Shown: positions 1 through 9,281, numbered from the stretch's first letter. The stretch is 64,000 nucleotides of DNA from Paraburkholderia largidicola (GCF_013426895.1 NZ_AP023174.1:3038001-3102000); one strand, 5' to 3'. Notes: a model not told the origin generated them from the sequence alone. Made by a program: numbers and translations.

Positions 1-344
1 CTGACCACGGCCATCGCGCGCTGGACGGTCGCTTCGGCGAGATCGGTCATCGTGCCCGTCACTTCCGCCACGTCGGCCGCGCCGGACAGGTCGCGCTCCA
101 TCACGGCGCAGAACACTTCCGCGCGAAGCTGGCGCAGCGCCTTTTTCAGCGCGTCTTCGGAGAGATGCGAATCGGGCGTCGCGCGCAGCGCGTTCGTCAG
201 CGCGTCGAGACGCTCGTCGATCCGCTCGCGGCTGATGGGCGCCGCGGCCAGCGCCGCGACGCGCGACGCGAGACCGTCGTGCGCCGCATAGGCACGCGAC
301 GCGTAGTGCGAATAGCTGGAACTCAACAGGGATGGTTCGGTCAT
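1..344 (-). CDS. glnE: Bifunctional glutamine synthetase adenylyltransferase/deadenylase, N-terminal fragment
   Basis: This is the first ~114 codons of GlnE, which adenylylates and deadenylylates glutamine synthetase in response to PII. The reading frame opens at an ATG at 342-344 (MTEPSLLSSSYSHYASRAYA...) and runs off the left edge. The visible part is an Arg/Ala-rich helical N-terminus ending in a segment with LRxxRxEVFCAVMERDL, like the start of the family's first nucleotidyltransferase half. Neither catalytic domain is in view, so the call rests on this segment and on the divergent yhdP neighbour, an arrangement common in Burkholderiaceae. It is divergent from the next gene across ~186 bp that must hold both promoters; I could not pick out convincing -35/-10 pairs there. 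Confidence 0.8.
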   Translation of the reverse strand, partial: MTEPSLLSSSYSHYASRAYAAHDGLASRVAALAAAPISRERIDERLDALTNALRATPDSHLSEDALKKALRQLRAEVFCAVMERDLSGAADVAEVTGTMTDLAEATVQRAMAVV

Positions 345-530
345 CAAGTATCGGGCTCGCTGGTTGCTAGATTTTCTGCTCCGGGTTGCCGCAGCGGCAG
401 TTTGCACAAGCTGCCGACACCCCGTGTGGCCTTGTCCACACTGGCCGTACCTTATGTCCGTCGCCGCTGGCCCGTGTGATACATTTCGTGGTTAGACCGC
501 AAAACTAACATACGCCTACCCCGTCGCAGC

Positions 531-3500
531 ATGTCCGAGCGAAACTCATCCGCCGACCCGCACGAAGCTGGACGCGTCAAGCCCGTAGGCGGACACGATC
601 ACGCAGTGCTGCGGCACACTCTGCGGGTCCTGCTCGGCATCGCGCTGTTCCTCTATTTCGTTGTCGTGCTGGCCGTGCTTGGCCTGCGCTACATCGTGCT
701 GCCGCACGCCGATTCGTTCCGGCCGAGAATCGAGGCCGCCGTCTCCGAAAAGATTCACGCACAACTCAGGATCGGCAAGATCGCGCCGCACTGGACGGGC
801 TTCCAGCCCGGCCTCGAAGTCACCAACGTCACCATCACCAACCGCGACGGCAAGGTCGCGCTGAACATTCCGCATGCAAGCGCGACCGTGTCGTGGTCGT
901 CCGTCTGGAAGCTCGCGCCGATCCTGTCGAGCGTGATCGTCGACAAGCCCGATCTGCTGATCGAGCGCGAGACGGACGGCTCGTTGACCGTGGCGGGCGT
1001 GATGGTGCCGACCACGCATTCGGGCAACGACACGTTCAGCACATGGCTGCTGCGCCAGGAGGCGATGATCCTGCGCGGTGGCACGCTGCGCTGGCACGAC
1101 GCGCGCCGCGACGCGCCCGAGATCGCGCTGCAGGACATTCGCCTGGCGATCCTCAGCGACGGCTACGATCACCGGCTCGCGCTGCAGGCGCCGCCCGACG
1201 GCAAGCTGCTGTTCGGTCCGCTCGACTTTCGCGCGCACTTCCGGCACGCGCGCCTCGCGGCGATGGGCAAGCCGATCAACTGGACGGGCGAGGCCTATAT
1301 TTCGGCCGGTCCCGTCGATCTGCCCACACTTGCCCGCTACATGGATTTCCCGATCGAAACCTATGCGGGCCGCGTCGACAACGCGATCTGGCTGCAGTTC
1401 GCTCAGGGCCGCGTGCGCTCGGCATCGGGCGAACTGTCGGGCAATAACATCGCGCTGCGCGTGAAGCCGACGCAGCCGAAGCTCGACGTGCCCGTGGCGA
1501 GCTTTTCGTGGGCCGTCGCGCACGACGGCGACGACTGGACGCTCGACCTGAACAACCTGCGCGCCGAACTCGGCCAGCCACCGCTCGACGACGGCACGCC
1601 CGTGGCCCGCATCCTCGCGTTGCACACGCTGTCGAGCCGCTACCGGATGCCGAGCGTCCAGCACGGCCAGCTGATCAGCATTTCGGGCGATCGCGTCGAT
1701 CTCGGCGTGCTCGCGGAATTCAGCCGCGCGCTGCCGCTGCCCAAGCGCCTGTTGAACAACCTCGTGCGCTTCAATCCGCGCGGGCTGGTGGCGAACTACA
1801 CGATCGAGGTCGAACGCGGCAAACCCGATTCGGGCGAGGCCGCCACCGAGCATCGCGAGCCGGGCGCGGAACCGATCGTGCGGTATCGCTTCAAGGGCGA
1901 TCTGCAGGGCATCAGCGTTGCCGCACAAGAGCCGCCGCCGGGGCTGACGGCGAGGAACCACCCGCGCGCAGGCATCCCGGGCATCGAGAATCTGTGGGGC
2001 ACGGTCGACGCCGACGAAAAGCACGGCTCGATTTCCATCGACACAGCCAACGCGGCGCTCACGCTGCCCGGCGTGTTCGACGACCCGCGCCTCACATTCG
2101 ACCATCTGAGCGGCAAAGGCACATGGACGATCGCGTCCGCCATCGAGCCCGGGCAGCAGCACAAGGCGTTCAAGGTCGATGTGTCGGAGCTGAAGGTGTC
2201 GAATGCGGACACGGCGGCAAAGGCGACGGCCAGCTACTCGAACGTCGGCAGCGGACGCGGCTCGCTCGACCTGAAGGCGGATTTCGAGCGCGCCCAGGTC
2301 ACGCGCATCACACGCTATCTGCCCACCAGCATCAGCGAGAAGCTGCGCGTTTATCTGACCCACGGCCTGCAGGCAGGTGTATCGCGCGGCGGCACGATTG
2401 AAATTCACGGCAATCTTGAGAAATTCCCCTACTCGCGCGATCCCGACGCGGGCGTTTTCAAGATCATCGCGCCGTTCAAGGGCGGGCGCTTCGATCCGTC
2501 GCCGTATCCGCCGCGCACGCTGAAGAATGGCACGCCGAATGTGTGGCCGGCGCTGGACGGCATCGACGGCACGTTCCAGCTGAAAGAGAAGCTGCTGCGC
2601 TTCGACGTCGACCGCGCGCACTACAAGGGCGTCGCCATGCGCAAGGTGACGGGCAAGATCGACGATCTCGGCAACCGGGCGTCGAGCCTCATCATCACGG
2701 GCGACGGACACGGCCCGCTCGCCGACATGCTCGACTATGTGAACAACAGCGCGCTCGGCGGCATGGCGAAGCATGAGACGGAAAAGATTCACGCCGATGG
2801 CCCGGCCGCGCTCGCACTCAAGCTGACGGTGCCGCGCAACCCGCCCACGCCACCGGGCGTCACGCCGCCGAAAGTGCGTGTCGCGGTAGAAGGCTCGCTT
2901 GCGTTCGAGAACGACCGGCTTGCCGTGGACAACGTCCCGCCGCTGTCGCAACTGCGCGGCAAAGTGCGCTTCACCGAGCGCACCGCGCAGGTCGACGGGC
3001 TGACGGGGCAATTCATGGGCGGCGAGGTGCGCGCGAAAGGTGGCCTGGACGACAACGGCGCCTATGCGCTCAATCTGTCCGGCCAGGTGGCCGTCGACGC
3101 CGCGCGCGGTCTGAATCTGCGCGGCCTGCCCGCGCAGGTGTTGACGCGGATGAACGGCAGCGCGCCCTATGACATCAGCGTGCGCGGCGCGAAAGGCCGT
3201 CTGCCCGACGTCGCGGTTCACTCGGACCTGACGGGGCTGGCGCTCAATTTCCCCGCACCGTTCAACAAGCCGATCGGCACGCCGATGCCGCTCGACTTCA
3301 CGTTCCGGCCGACGGTCGGGAACGGCAGCAGCAGCGTGGACGCCAGCAACGGCAGCGCGACCGCCAACGGGTTGCAACGCGCCGACCTGACGTTCGGCCC
3401 GATTGCGGCAACCTATCTGCTGCGGCACACGCCCGGTCAGCCGCCCGAAGTCGTGCGCGGTGCGATCGGCGTGAACCGGACGGCAGAACTGCCGTCGGAA

Positions 3501-4775
3501 GGCGTGATCGCCGCCGTGGACATCGACGCGCTCGACGCCGACGCGTGGCGCGCCCTCTTCCTGCAGATGCGCAAAGCCAACGAAGGCGTTGCGCCCGTAC
3601 CGCCCAGCGCCACGGCCGTGCAGTTCATGCCGAACCGCTTCGCGATCCACATCGGCACGCTGACCTTGCTCAAGCGTCATTGGGAAAGCGTGGTCGTCGG
3701 CGCCTCGCACAACGACCGTCAGTGGCAGGCGAATATCGCATCGAACCAGGTGTCGGGCCATCTGTCATGGGTGCCGGGCGCGCAGCCGGGATCGCCGGGC
3801 ACGCTACAGGCGCGGCTCGCCCGGCTCGTGATCCCGTCGGCGACCGAGAACGATCTGCTCGGCCCCGCAATCAACCAGCCGGCGCAGAACATTCCGTCGA
3901 TCGATCTCGTCGTCAACGAGCTGATCGTGCGCGAGCGCAATATCGGCAAGCTCGAAGTCAACGCGCATAACTTCGAGGACAACGGCACGCCCGTCTGGCA
4001 GCTCGATTCGCTCGAAATCACCAACCCGGCCGCCGCGCTGAAGGCGACGGCGAACTGGCGCACGGGCCGCAACTACGGCCCGAATCAGGACGACGAAGCC
4101 GAGCGAAGCACCGAGCTCGATTTCAAGCTGGACATCAAGGACGCGGGATTGCTGCTCGAGCGCGCCGGCCTGCCGCGCACGCTGAAGGCGGGCGAAGGCT
4201 CGTTGTCGGGCAAGCTCGGCTGGCGCGGCGGCCCGACCAAGCCCGACAAGCCGACGCTCAACGGCAATCTCGCCGTCGATCTGCGGCACGGGCAGATTCT
4301 CAAGGTCGATCCGGGCGTCGCAAAGCTGCTCGGCGTGCTCAGCCTGCAGAGCCTCGCGCGCTACGCGACGATGAATTTCCGCGACGTGATTGGCGAAGGA
4401 CTGCCGTTCGAGCACGTGACGGGCACCGCGCAGGTCGTCAACGGCATCGGCTCGACGAACAACTTCGAACTGGTGACAGCGCCTGCGCGCGCTGAAATGA
4501 AAGGCACCGTCGATCTGACGACCGAAACCCAGAACCTGAACGTGCATATCGTGCCGACCGTCAGCGCGGGCGCGGGCGTCGTCGCGGCGGCCATCATCAA
4601 TCCGCTGCTCGGCCTTGCGGCGCTGGTCGGCGATTTCGCGCTGTCGCATTCGATCGAACATGCGTTCGCGCGCGATTACGCGATTACGGGCTCATGGGCC
4701 AAACCGCACGTCGAGCGGGTACATGGAGATAGCGGTAATATGAACGCGCCGGCCGCCATCGCCACGCCGAACTGA
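531..4775 (+). CDS. yhdP: YhdP/TIGR02099-family AsmA-like envelope protein
   Basis: A 1414-aa protein of the YhdP family (DUF3971 plus an AsmA-like C-terminus). These are large inner-membrane-anchored periplasmic proteins; in E. coli YhdP, with TamB and YdbH, is implicated in moving phospholipid to the outer membrane. Residues ~33-55 form one hydrophobic membrane anchor, followed by HADSFRPRIEAAVSEKI, the usual AsmA-type opening. The remainder is a long run of beta-rich repeats, ending in a small hydrophobic stretch (VVAAAIINPLLGLAALVGDFAL) typical of the family C-terminus. Length is close to the usual 1270-1400 aa. Upstream is divergent glnE; downstream, 115 bp away, is the nitrilase gene, so co-transcription is plausible. 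Long antisense ORFs on the other strand are codon-bias shadows. Confidence 0.9.
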   Translation: MSERNSSADPHEAGRVKPVGGHDHAVLRHTLRVLLGIALFLYFVVVLAVLGLRYIVLPHADSFRPRIEAAVSEKIHAQLRIGKIAPHWTGFQPGLEVTNVTITNRDGKVALNIPHASATVSWSSVWKLAPILSSVIVDKPDLLIERETDGSLTVAGVMVPTTHSGNDTFSTWLLRQEAMILRGGTLRWHDARRDAPEIALQDIRLAILSDGYDHRLALQAPPDGKLLFGPLDFRAHFRHARLAAMGKPINWTGEAYISAGPVDLPTLARYMDFPIETYAGRVDNAIWLQFAQGRVRSASGELSGNNIALRVKPTQPKLDVPVASFSWAVAHDGDDWTLDLNNLRAELGQPPLDDGTPVARILALHTLSSRYRMPSVQHGQLISISGDRVDLGVLAEFSRALPLPKRLLNNLVRFNPRGLVANYTIEVERGKPDSGEAATEHREPGAEPIVRYRFKGDLQGISVAAQEPPPGLTARNHPRAGIPGIENLWGTVDADEKHGSISIDTANAALTLPGVFDDPRLTFDHLSGKGTWTIASAIEPGQQHKAFKVDVSELKVSNADTAAKATASYSNVGSGRGSLDLKADFERAQVTRITRYLPTSISEKLRVYLTHGLQAGVSRGGTIEIHGNLEKFPYSRDPDAGVFKIIAPFKGGRFDPSPYPPRTLKNGTPNVWPALDGIDGTFQLKEKLLRFDVDRAHYKGVAMRKVTGKIDDLGNRASSLIITGDGHGPLADMLDYVNNSALGGMAKHETEKIHADGPAALALKLTVPRNPPTPPGVTPPKVRVAVEGSLAFENDRLAVDNVPPLSQLRGKVRFTERTAQVDGLTGQFMGGEVRAKGGLDDNGAYALNLSGQVAVDAARGLNLRGLPAQVLTRMNGSAPYDISVRGAKGRLPDVAVHSDLTGLALNFPAPFNKPIGTPMPLDFTFRPTVGNGSSSVDASNGSATANGLQRADLTFGPIAATYLLRHTPGQPPEVVRGAIGVNRTAELPSEGVIAAVDIDALDADAWRALFLQMRKANEGVAPVPPSATAVQFMPNRFAIHIGTLTLLKRHWESVVVGASHNDRQWQANIASNQVSGHLSWVPGAQPGSPGTLQARLARLVIPSATENDLLGPAINQPAQNIPSIDLVVNELIVRERNIGKLEVNAHNFEDNGTPVWQLDSLEITNPAAALKATANWRTGRNYGPNQDDEAERSTELDFKLDIKDAGLLLERAGLPRTLKAGEGSLSGKLGWRGGPTKPDKPTLNGNLAVDLRHGQILKVDPGVAKLLGVLSLQSLARYATMNFRDVIGEGLPFEHVTGTAQVVNGIGSTNNFELVTAPARAEMKGTVDLTTETQNLNVHIVPTVSAGAGVVAAAIINPLLGLAALVGDFALSHSIEHAFARDYAITGSWAKPHVERVHGDSGNMNAPAAIATPN

Positions 4776-4890
4776 GGGCCGAACCAGGGTTCCGAGGTTT
4801 TCCGGGGATCGTTGGCGCGCCCTATGCGTCGGCCGCGAATGCCGGCGCCCGCTGCCCGCACTGCCCATTGCAGGAGTCTTTCGAAGGCCT

Positions 4891-5739
4891 ATGAGCGACC
4901 TGAACACGCAGTCCGCGAAGTCCTTTCCCCACGCTGGTCCTTTCCGCGTCGCCGCGCTGCAGATGGTGAGCACGCCGGACCGCGACCGCAATCTCGCCGA
5001 AGCCGAAAACCTGATCGCGCAAGCCGCCGCCGACGGCGCGCAGCTCGTCCTGCTGCCCGAGTACTTCTGCTTCATGGGCTACAAGGACACCGACAAGCTC
5101 ACCGTGCGCGAACCGTATGGCGACGGCCCGATCCAGCGCTTTCTCGCCGACGCCGCGCGTCGCCACAAGGTCTGGGTGATCGGCGGCACGCTGCCTTTGA
5201 CGGCGCCTGAAGAAACGCGCGTGCTGAACACGACGCTCGTGTTCGATCCGCAGGGCAACGAGGCCGCGCGCTACGACAAGATCCATCTGTTCAACTTCAA
5301 GAAAGGCGAAGAATCGTTCGACGAGGCGCGCACGATCCGCCCCGGCGACACCGTCCGCACGTTCGATGCGCCGTTCGGGCGCGTCGGCCTGTCCGTCTGC
5401 TACGATCTACGCTTTCCCGAGCTGTATCGGCGCATGGGCGACTGCGCGCTGATCGTCGTGCCGTCCGCATTCACGTACACGACGGGCCGCGCGCACTGGG
5501 AAACGCTGCTGCGCGCGCGGGCCGTCGAGAACCAGTGCTACGTGCTCGCCGCCGCACAGGGCGGCAAGCACGAGAATGGCCGGCGCACGTGGGGCCACAC
5601 CATGCTGATCGACCCGTGGGGCGAAATCATCGACGTGCGCGACGAAGGCGCGGGCGTCGTCGCGGGCAATATCGAGCGCTCGCGCATCGACGAAGTCCGG
5701 CAGAGTCTGCCGGCGTGGCGTCACCGCGTGCTCAGCTGA
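4891..5739 (+). CDS. Carbon-nitrogen hydrolase (nitrilase superfamily, Nit1/deaminated-glutathione-amidase-like)
   Basis: A 282-aa cytosolic amidase. The nitrilase catalytic triad is visible: Glu57 in LLPEYFCF, Lys130 in YDKIHLFNF and Cys170 in GLSVCYDLRFPELYR. The LFNF and DLRFPELYR signatures fit the Nit1/YbeM branch, which hydrolyses deaminated glutathione made by transaminase side reactions. That substrate is inferred from family similarity; other omega-amidase substrates are possible. It lies between yhdP and tldD, the same order seen widely in betaproteobacteria. Start chosen at ATG 4891, where the protein reads MSDLNTQSAKSF with the beta-strand FRVAALQM following. Confidence 0.88.
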   Translation: MSDLNTQSAKSFPHAGPFRVAALQMVSTPDRDRNLAEAENLIAQAAADGAQLVLLPEYFCFMGYKDTDKLTVREPYGDGPIQRFLADAARRHKVWVIGGTLPLTAPEETRVLNTTLVFDPQGNEAARYDKIHLFNFKKGEESFDEARTIRPGDTVRTFDAPFGRVGLSVCYDLRFPELYRRMGDCALIVVPSAFTYTTGRAHWETLLRARAVENQCYVLAAAQGGKHENGRRTWGHTMLIDPWGEIIDVRDEGAGVVAGNIERSRIDEVRQSLPAWRHRVLS

Positions 5740-5837
5740 TTACGTAAGACATGAAACGCACGTATTGAAAGTGCCGCCAACGTCACCCATCTGACTGGCG
5801 TGCACCCACCGAATACCCTGAATCGAGCGAACTTCGC

Positions 5838-7304
5838 ATGAACATCATCGAACCCAGCATCCGTAATCTCGCGACGGCCAAAGACGTGCTCCTGACGCCG
5901 TACGGCCTCGACGAAGCCGTGCTGACCCGCACGCTCGCCGAAATCTTCACGCATCGCGTCGACTACGCGGACCTCTATTTCCAGGCCACGCGCAGCGAAG
6001 CGTGGAGCCTCGAGGAAGGCATCGTCAAATCGGGCAGCTTCAGCATCGACCAGGGCGTCGGCGTGCGCGCCGTGTCGGGCGACCGCACGGCGTTCGCGTA
6101 TTCGGACGACCTGTCGCCCGAGGCGATCCGCCAGGCCGCGATCGCCACACGCGCGATCGCGAAAGCGGGCGGCGGCAAGCAGAAGATCAAGGCGGCATCG
6201 ACGCTGACGGGCGTGTCCGGGCGCGATCTGTATCTGCCGTCCGATCCGCTGCATTCGCTCGACGCGACTGCGAAGGTCAAGCTGCTCGAGCGCATCGAAC
6301 AGATGGCGCGCGGCCGCGATCCGCGCATCACGCAGGTGATGGCGGGCCTCGCGGGCGAATACGACGTCGTGCTGGTCGCGCGCAGCGACGGCGCGCTGGC
6401 GGCGGACATCCGCCCGCTCGTGCGCGTGTCGGTGACGGTGATCGCCGAGCAGAACGGCCGCCGTGAAATCGGCAGCGGCGGCGGCGGCGGACGCTACGAC
6501 TACGGCTATTTCACGGATGAACTGCTGTCGAAGTACGTCGACGATGCCGTCCACGCGGCTTTGGTGAACCTCGACGCGCGTCCGGCCCCTGCCGGCGCGA
6601 TGACGGTCGTGCTCGGACCGGGCTGGCCCGGCGTGCTGCTGCACGAAGCGATCGGCCACGGTCTGGAAGGCGACTTCAACCGCAAGGGCTCGTCGGCGTT
6701 CGCCGGACGCATCGGTGAGCAGGTCGCGGCGAAGGGCGTCACGGTGGTTGACGACGGCACGCTGCCGAACCGCCGTGGCTCGCTCAATATCGACGACGAA
6801 GGCAACCCGACGCAGTGCACGACGCTGATCGAAGACGGCATCCTGAAGGGCTACATCCAGGACACGCTGAACGCGCGTCTGATGAAAATGCCCGTGACGG
6901 GCAACGCGCGCCGCGAATCGTACGCCGCGCTGCCGATGCCGCGCATGACCAACACGTACATGCTCAACGGCGACAAGGATCCGCAGGAAATCATCGCTTC
7001 CGTGAAGAACGGCCTGTATGCGGTGAACTTCGGCGGCGGTCAGGTCGACATCACGAACGGCAAGTTCGTGTTCTCGGCATCCGAGGCGTACATGATCGAA
7101 AACGGCAAGATCACGTATCCCGTCAAGGGCGCGACGCTGATCGGCAGCGGCCCGGAATCGCTCAAGTTTGTGAGCATGATCGGCAACGATATGTCGCTGG
7201 ATACGGGCGTCGGCGTGTGCGGCAAGGAAGGTCAGAGCGTGCCCGTGGGCGTCGGTCAGCCTACCCTGCGCATCGACAAGATGACGGTCGGCGGAACGGT
7301 GTAA
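5838..7304 (+). CDS. tldD: Metalloprotease TldD
   Basis: A 488-aa protein (E. coli TldD is 481). TldD pairs with TldE/PmbA to form a heterodimeric Zn protease that degrades unfolded peptides and matures some peptides such as microcin B17 and CcdA. The metal site motif HEAIGH lies at residues 269-274, followed by [12 protein letters not shown], the TldD signature. No tldE is in the window. The gene ends at 7304 and is followed almost at once by a strong hairpin at 7317-7351, so it probably does not read into aroG. Start at ATG 5838 ([11 protein letters not shown]). Confidence 0.95.
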   Translation: MNIIEPSIRNLATAKDVLLTPYGLDEAVLTRTLAEIFTHRVDYADLYFQATRSEAWSLEEGIVKSGSFSIDQGVGVRAVSGDRTAFAYSDDLSPEAIRQAAIATRAIAKAGGGKQKIKAASTLTGVSGRDLYLPSDPLHSLDATAKVKLLERIEQMARGRDPRITQVMAGLAGEYDVVLVARSDGALAADIRPLVRVSVTVIAEQNGRREIGSGGGGGRYDYGYFTDELLSKYVDDAVHAALVNLDARPAPAGAMTVVLGPGWPGVLLHEAIGHGLEGDFNRKGSSAFAGRIGEQVAAKGVTVVDDGTLPNRRGSLNIDDEGNPTQCTTLIEDGILKGYIQDTLNARLMKMPVTGNARRESYAALPMPRMTNTYMLNGDKDPQEIIASVKNGLYAVNFGGGQVDITNGKFVFSASEAYMIENGKITYPVKGATLIGSGPESLKFVSMIGNDMSLDTGVGVCGKEGQSVPVGVGQPTLRIDKMTVGGTV

Positions 7305-7316
7305 TTCTTCGCGTCA

Positions 7317-7351
7317 CGCACGCTTTACGCACAGCAAGCGTAAAGCGTGCG
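7317..7351 (+). terminator. Rho-independent-type terminator after tldD
   Basis: A perfect 14-bp stem (7317-7330 with 7338-7351) with a 7-nt loop starts 12 nt after the tldD stop. It is followed by two short T-runs (gattttccgcattttt). It separates tldD from the aroG leader and shows that the second terminator at 7549-7575 is not needed to end tldD. Confidence 0.75.
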
Positions 7352-7379
7352 GATTTTCCGCATTTTTGGCACCCACAGC

Positions 7380-7408
7380 TTGCCAACTGAGCAAACCTCG
7401 GGTTATAA
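7380..7408 (+). promoter_or_regulatory. Predicted sigma70-type promoter of the aroG leader
   Basis: TTGCCA at 7380-7385 and TTATAA at 7403-7408 are separated by 17 bp. Transcription would begin near 7415, giving a ~275-nt leader before the aroG start codon and placing the whole attenuator inside the transcript. Read by eye from consensus; no start-site data. Confidence 0.5.
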
Positions 7409-7447
7409 AGCCAATCAACCTTTTTGACGAGCCATCCCTTTTTCGCC

Positions 7448-7516
7448 ATGTCCGCCAAGTTTTATTTTTACTTTTTTTGGGCATCTCAGACCGCTGGCGG
7501 ATCGAGAGGGGTGTGA
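7448..7516 (+). CDS. Aromatic-rich leader peptide of the aroG attenuator (22 aa)
   Basis: ATG at 7448 opens a 22-codon frame ending at TGA 7514-7516. After MSAK come seven consecutive aromatic codons (F-Y-F-Y-F-F-W, 7460-7480). Such a run is the signature of leader peptides that sense aminoacyl-tRNA charging, as in the pheA and trp leaders of enterobacteria. Here all three aromatic amino acids, the end products of the pathway started by the downstream gene, are represented. The Shine-Dalgarno is weak, which is the main reservation. The start overlaps the 5' arm of the pause hairpin, as expected for this regulation. Confidence 0.75.
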   Translation: MSAKFYFYFFWASQTAGGSRGV

Positions 7517-7575
7517 ACGTACATAGGCACCTGAAATTCCCGAAAAAACCGCCAGCGAGTCTGGCGGTTTTTTTT
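7451..7575 (+). promoter_or_regulatory. Transcription attenuator (pause hairpin / antiterminator / terminator) controlling aroG
   Basis: Four segments can pair in mutually exclusive ways. Segment 1 (7451-7457, TCCGCCA) pairs with segment 2 (7495-7501, TGGCGGA). Segment 2 (7492-7500, CGCTGGCGG) also pairs with segment 3 (7549-7557, CCGCCAGCG), 9 bp perfect. Segment 3 (7549-7555, CCGCCAG) pairs with segment 4 (7561-7567, CTGGCGG), followed by eight T at 7568-7575, an intrinsic terminator. A ribosome stalled on the aromatic codons (7460-7480) would cover segment 1, free segment 2 to take segment 3, and let transcription reach aroG. With charged tRNAs the ribosome reaches the stop codon at 7514, covers segment 2, and the terminator forms. 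The pairings are seen directly; the regulation is inferred. Confidence 0.8.
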
Positions 7576-7690
7576 CGTCCCTAACAACTTTGACTTTGAC
7601 CTTTTTAGCCTGTTGATCTGTTCGCTGCGGCATCGTCGCCAGATGGCCGACCGCTCGAACCGCGCTACGAAACGAATCGAGGAGAAAACC

Positions 7691-8764
7691 ATGCCCCCGC
7701 ACAATACCGACGATGTCCGCATCCGCGAATTGAAAGAACTGACGCCGCCCGCACACCTGATCCGCGAATTCCCGTGCGACGAGAACGTGTCGGATCTGAT
7801 CTTCAACGCGCGTCAATCGATGCACCGGATCCTGCACGGCATGGACGACCGCCTGATCGTCATCATCGGGCCGTGTTCGATTCACGACCCGAAGGCCGCA
7901 ATGGAATACGCCGGCCGCCTGATCGAGCAGCGCAAGCGCTTCGCTGGCGAGCTGGAAGTCGTGATGCGCGTGTACTTCGAAAAGCCGCGCACGACGGTGG
8001 GCTGGAAAGGTCTCATCAACGACCCGTACATGGACAACAGCTTCAAGATCAACGACGGCCTGCGCGCCGCGCGCGAGCTGCTGGTGAAGATCAACGAGCT
8101 GGGGCTGCCCGCCGGCACCGAATACCTCGACATGATCAGCCCGCAGTACATCGCCGATCTGATCTCATGGGGCGCGATCGGCGCGCGCACGACGGAGTCG
8201 CAGGTACATCGTGAACTCGCATCGGGCCTGTCGTGCCCCGTCGGCTTCAAGAACGGCACCGACGGCAACGTGAAGATCGCCGTCGACGCGATCAAGGCGG
8301 CATCGCAGCCGCACCATTTCCTGTCGGTGACCAAGGGCGGCCACTCGGCCATCGTCTCGACGGCGGGCAACGAGGACTGCCACATCATCCTGCGCGGCGG
8401 CAAGACGACGAACTACGACGCCGACAGCGTGAACGCCGCGTGCAGCGACATCGGCAAGGCCGGCCTTGCAGCACGCCTGATGATCGACGCGAGCCACGCC
8501 AACAGCTCGAAGAAGCACGAGAACCAGATTCCCGTGTGCGCGGATATCGGCCGCCAGATTGCGGCGGGCGACGAGCGCATCGTCGGCGTGATGGTCGAAT
8601 CGCATCTGGTCGCGGGCCGTCAGGATCTGCAGGAGGGCTGCCCGCTGACCTACGGCCAGAGTGTCACCGACGCCTGCATCGGCTGGGACGACAGCATCTC
8701 CGTGCTCGAAGGTCTGGCGGATGCCGTCAAGCAGCGCCGCGTCGCGCGCGGCAGCGGCAACTGA
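7691..8764 (+). CDS. aroG: 3-deoxy-7-phosphoheptulonate (DAHP) synthase, class I (AroG type)
   Basis: A 357-aa enzyme that condenses phosphoenolpyruvate and erythrose 4-phosphate to DAHP, the first committed step of the shikimate pathway. Family motifs include GPCSIHDPKAAMEYA, KNGTDG and DASHANSSK, and the length matches AroF/AroG/AroH (348-356 aa). Start chosen at ATG 7691 because GAGGAG sits 7-12 nt upstream and MPPHNTDDVRIRELKEL aligns with the family N-terminus; the open frame extends further upstream but is not needed. The gene stands alone between an attenuator and a strong terminator. Which aromatic amino acid inhibits it allosterically cannot be read safely from the sequence. Confidence 0.95.
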   Translation: MPPHNTDDVRIRELKELTPPAHLIREFPCDENVSDLIFNARQSMHRILHGMDDRLIVIIGPCSIHDPKAAMEYAGRLIEQRKRFAGELEVVMRVYFEKPRTTVGWKGLINDPYMDNSFKINDGLRAARELLVKINELGLPAGTEYLDMISPQYIADLISWGAIGARTTESQVHRELASGLSCPVGFKNGTDGNVKIAVDAIKAASQPHHFLSVTKGGHSAIVSTAGNEDCHIILRGGKTTNYDADSVNAACSDIGKAGLAARLMIDASHANSSKKHENQIPVCADIGRQIAAGDERIVGVMVESHLVAGRQDLQEGCPLTYGQSVTDACIGWDDSISVLEGLADAVKQRRVARGSGN

Positions 8765-8793
8765 ACGCCGCGGTTCTCTCCTACGCACATCGC

Positions 8794-8822
8794 GCCCGGC
8801 TCATGCAGCCGGGCTTTTTTTT
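8794..8822 (+). terminator. Rho-independent terminator of aroG
   Basis: GCCCGGC (8794-8800) and GCCGGGC (8808-8814) form a 7-bp G/C stem with a 7-nt loop, followed directly by eight T. Confidence 0.9.
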
Positions 8823-8893
8823 GGCCATTCGGCTGAATCGAATTTCCCCTTCCCTTTCGGTACCTTCAAATCTCGTTCCTGCGTTTGCGGCGA

Positions 8894-8929
8894 TTGAACA
8901 CAGGAGATTTTAGGTATAAAATTTTGTAC
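8894..8929 (+). promoter_or_regulatory. Promoter and operator-like palindrome of the toxin-antitoxin pair
   Basis: TTGAAC (8894-8899) and TATAAA (8915-8920) resemble -35/-10 boxes, with a short 15-bp spacer. The -10 lies inside the imperfect palindrome GTATAAAATTTTGTAC (8914-8929). This is A/T-rich against the background and fits autorepression by the HTH antitoxin encoded downstream. Binding is inferred. Confidence 0.45.
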
Positions 8930-8942
8930 ACGAAAGGAACTC

Positions 8943-9281
8943 ATGGAGCTGGAAAAAGAGATTCGCTGGGTCGGCTCCAGCTAGGAAAATCTGCTCGAGT
9001 TTCCGGATGAATCGCGCCGCCAGGCTGGCTTTCAGCTAGCCAAAGTGCAGGCGGGGCTCGATCCGGACAACTGGAAGCCGTTCGATATCGTCGGCGCGGG
9101 CACCCGCGAAATTCGCATCAACGAACAGGAAGGCGCATTTCGCGTGATGTACGTCGCCAAGTTTGTCGAAGCCGTTTATGTGCTGCACTGCTTCCACAAG
9201 AAGACGCAGGCTACCAGCCGGCATGACAGGGAAATCGCCGAGGCGCGCTACCGCGCCGTGGCCAATGTGAGGAAAGTATGA
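8943..9281 (+). pseudogene. RelE/HigB-like (phage-derived Gp49 type) toxin interrupted by an in-frame TAG
   Basis: Translation from ATG 8943 gives MELEKEIRWVGSS, then TAG at 8982-8984, then ENLLEFPDESRRQAGF...KVQAGLDPDNWKPF...EIRI...FRVMYVAKF...VYVLHCFHKKTQ to a stop at 9279-9281. Either side of the stop the frame is intact and matches the ~110-aa RelE/HigB-type toxin family. Family members carry an amino acid (often Tyr, Lys or Arg) at the TAG position, so one substitution explains it. A GTG at 9045 could restart translation but would lack the conserved W-x-G-S-S segment. Alternatives are a sequencing error or suppression. The TGA overlaps the antitoxin ATG, so the original translational coupling is preserved. 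Confidence 0.75.

Noticed and set aside
546..3761. 1071-aa open frame antisense to yhdP
   Set aside because: Arg/His-rich translation with no domain, lying exactly opposite a clear family member; such long antisense frames are expected at this G+C content.
7549..7575. The aroG leader terminator as merely the tldD terminator
   Set aside because: tldD already has a 14-bp hairpin at 7317-7351, and a promoter plus a leader ORF with matching antiterminator lie between them.
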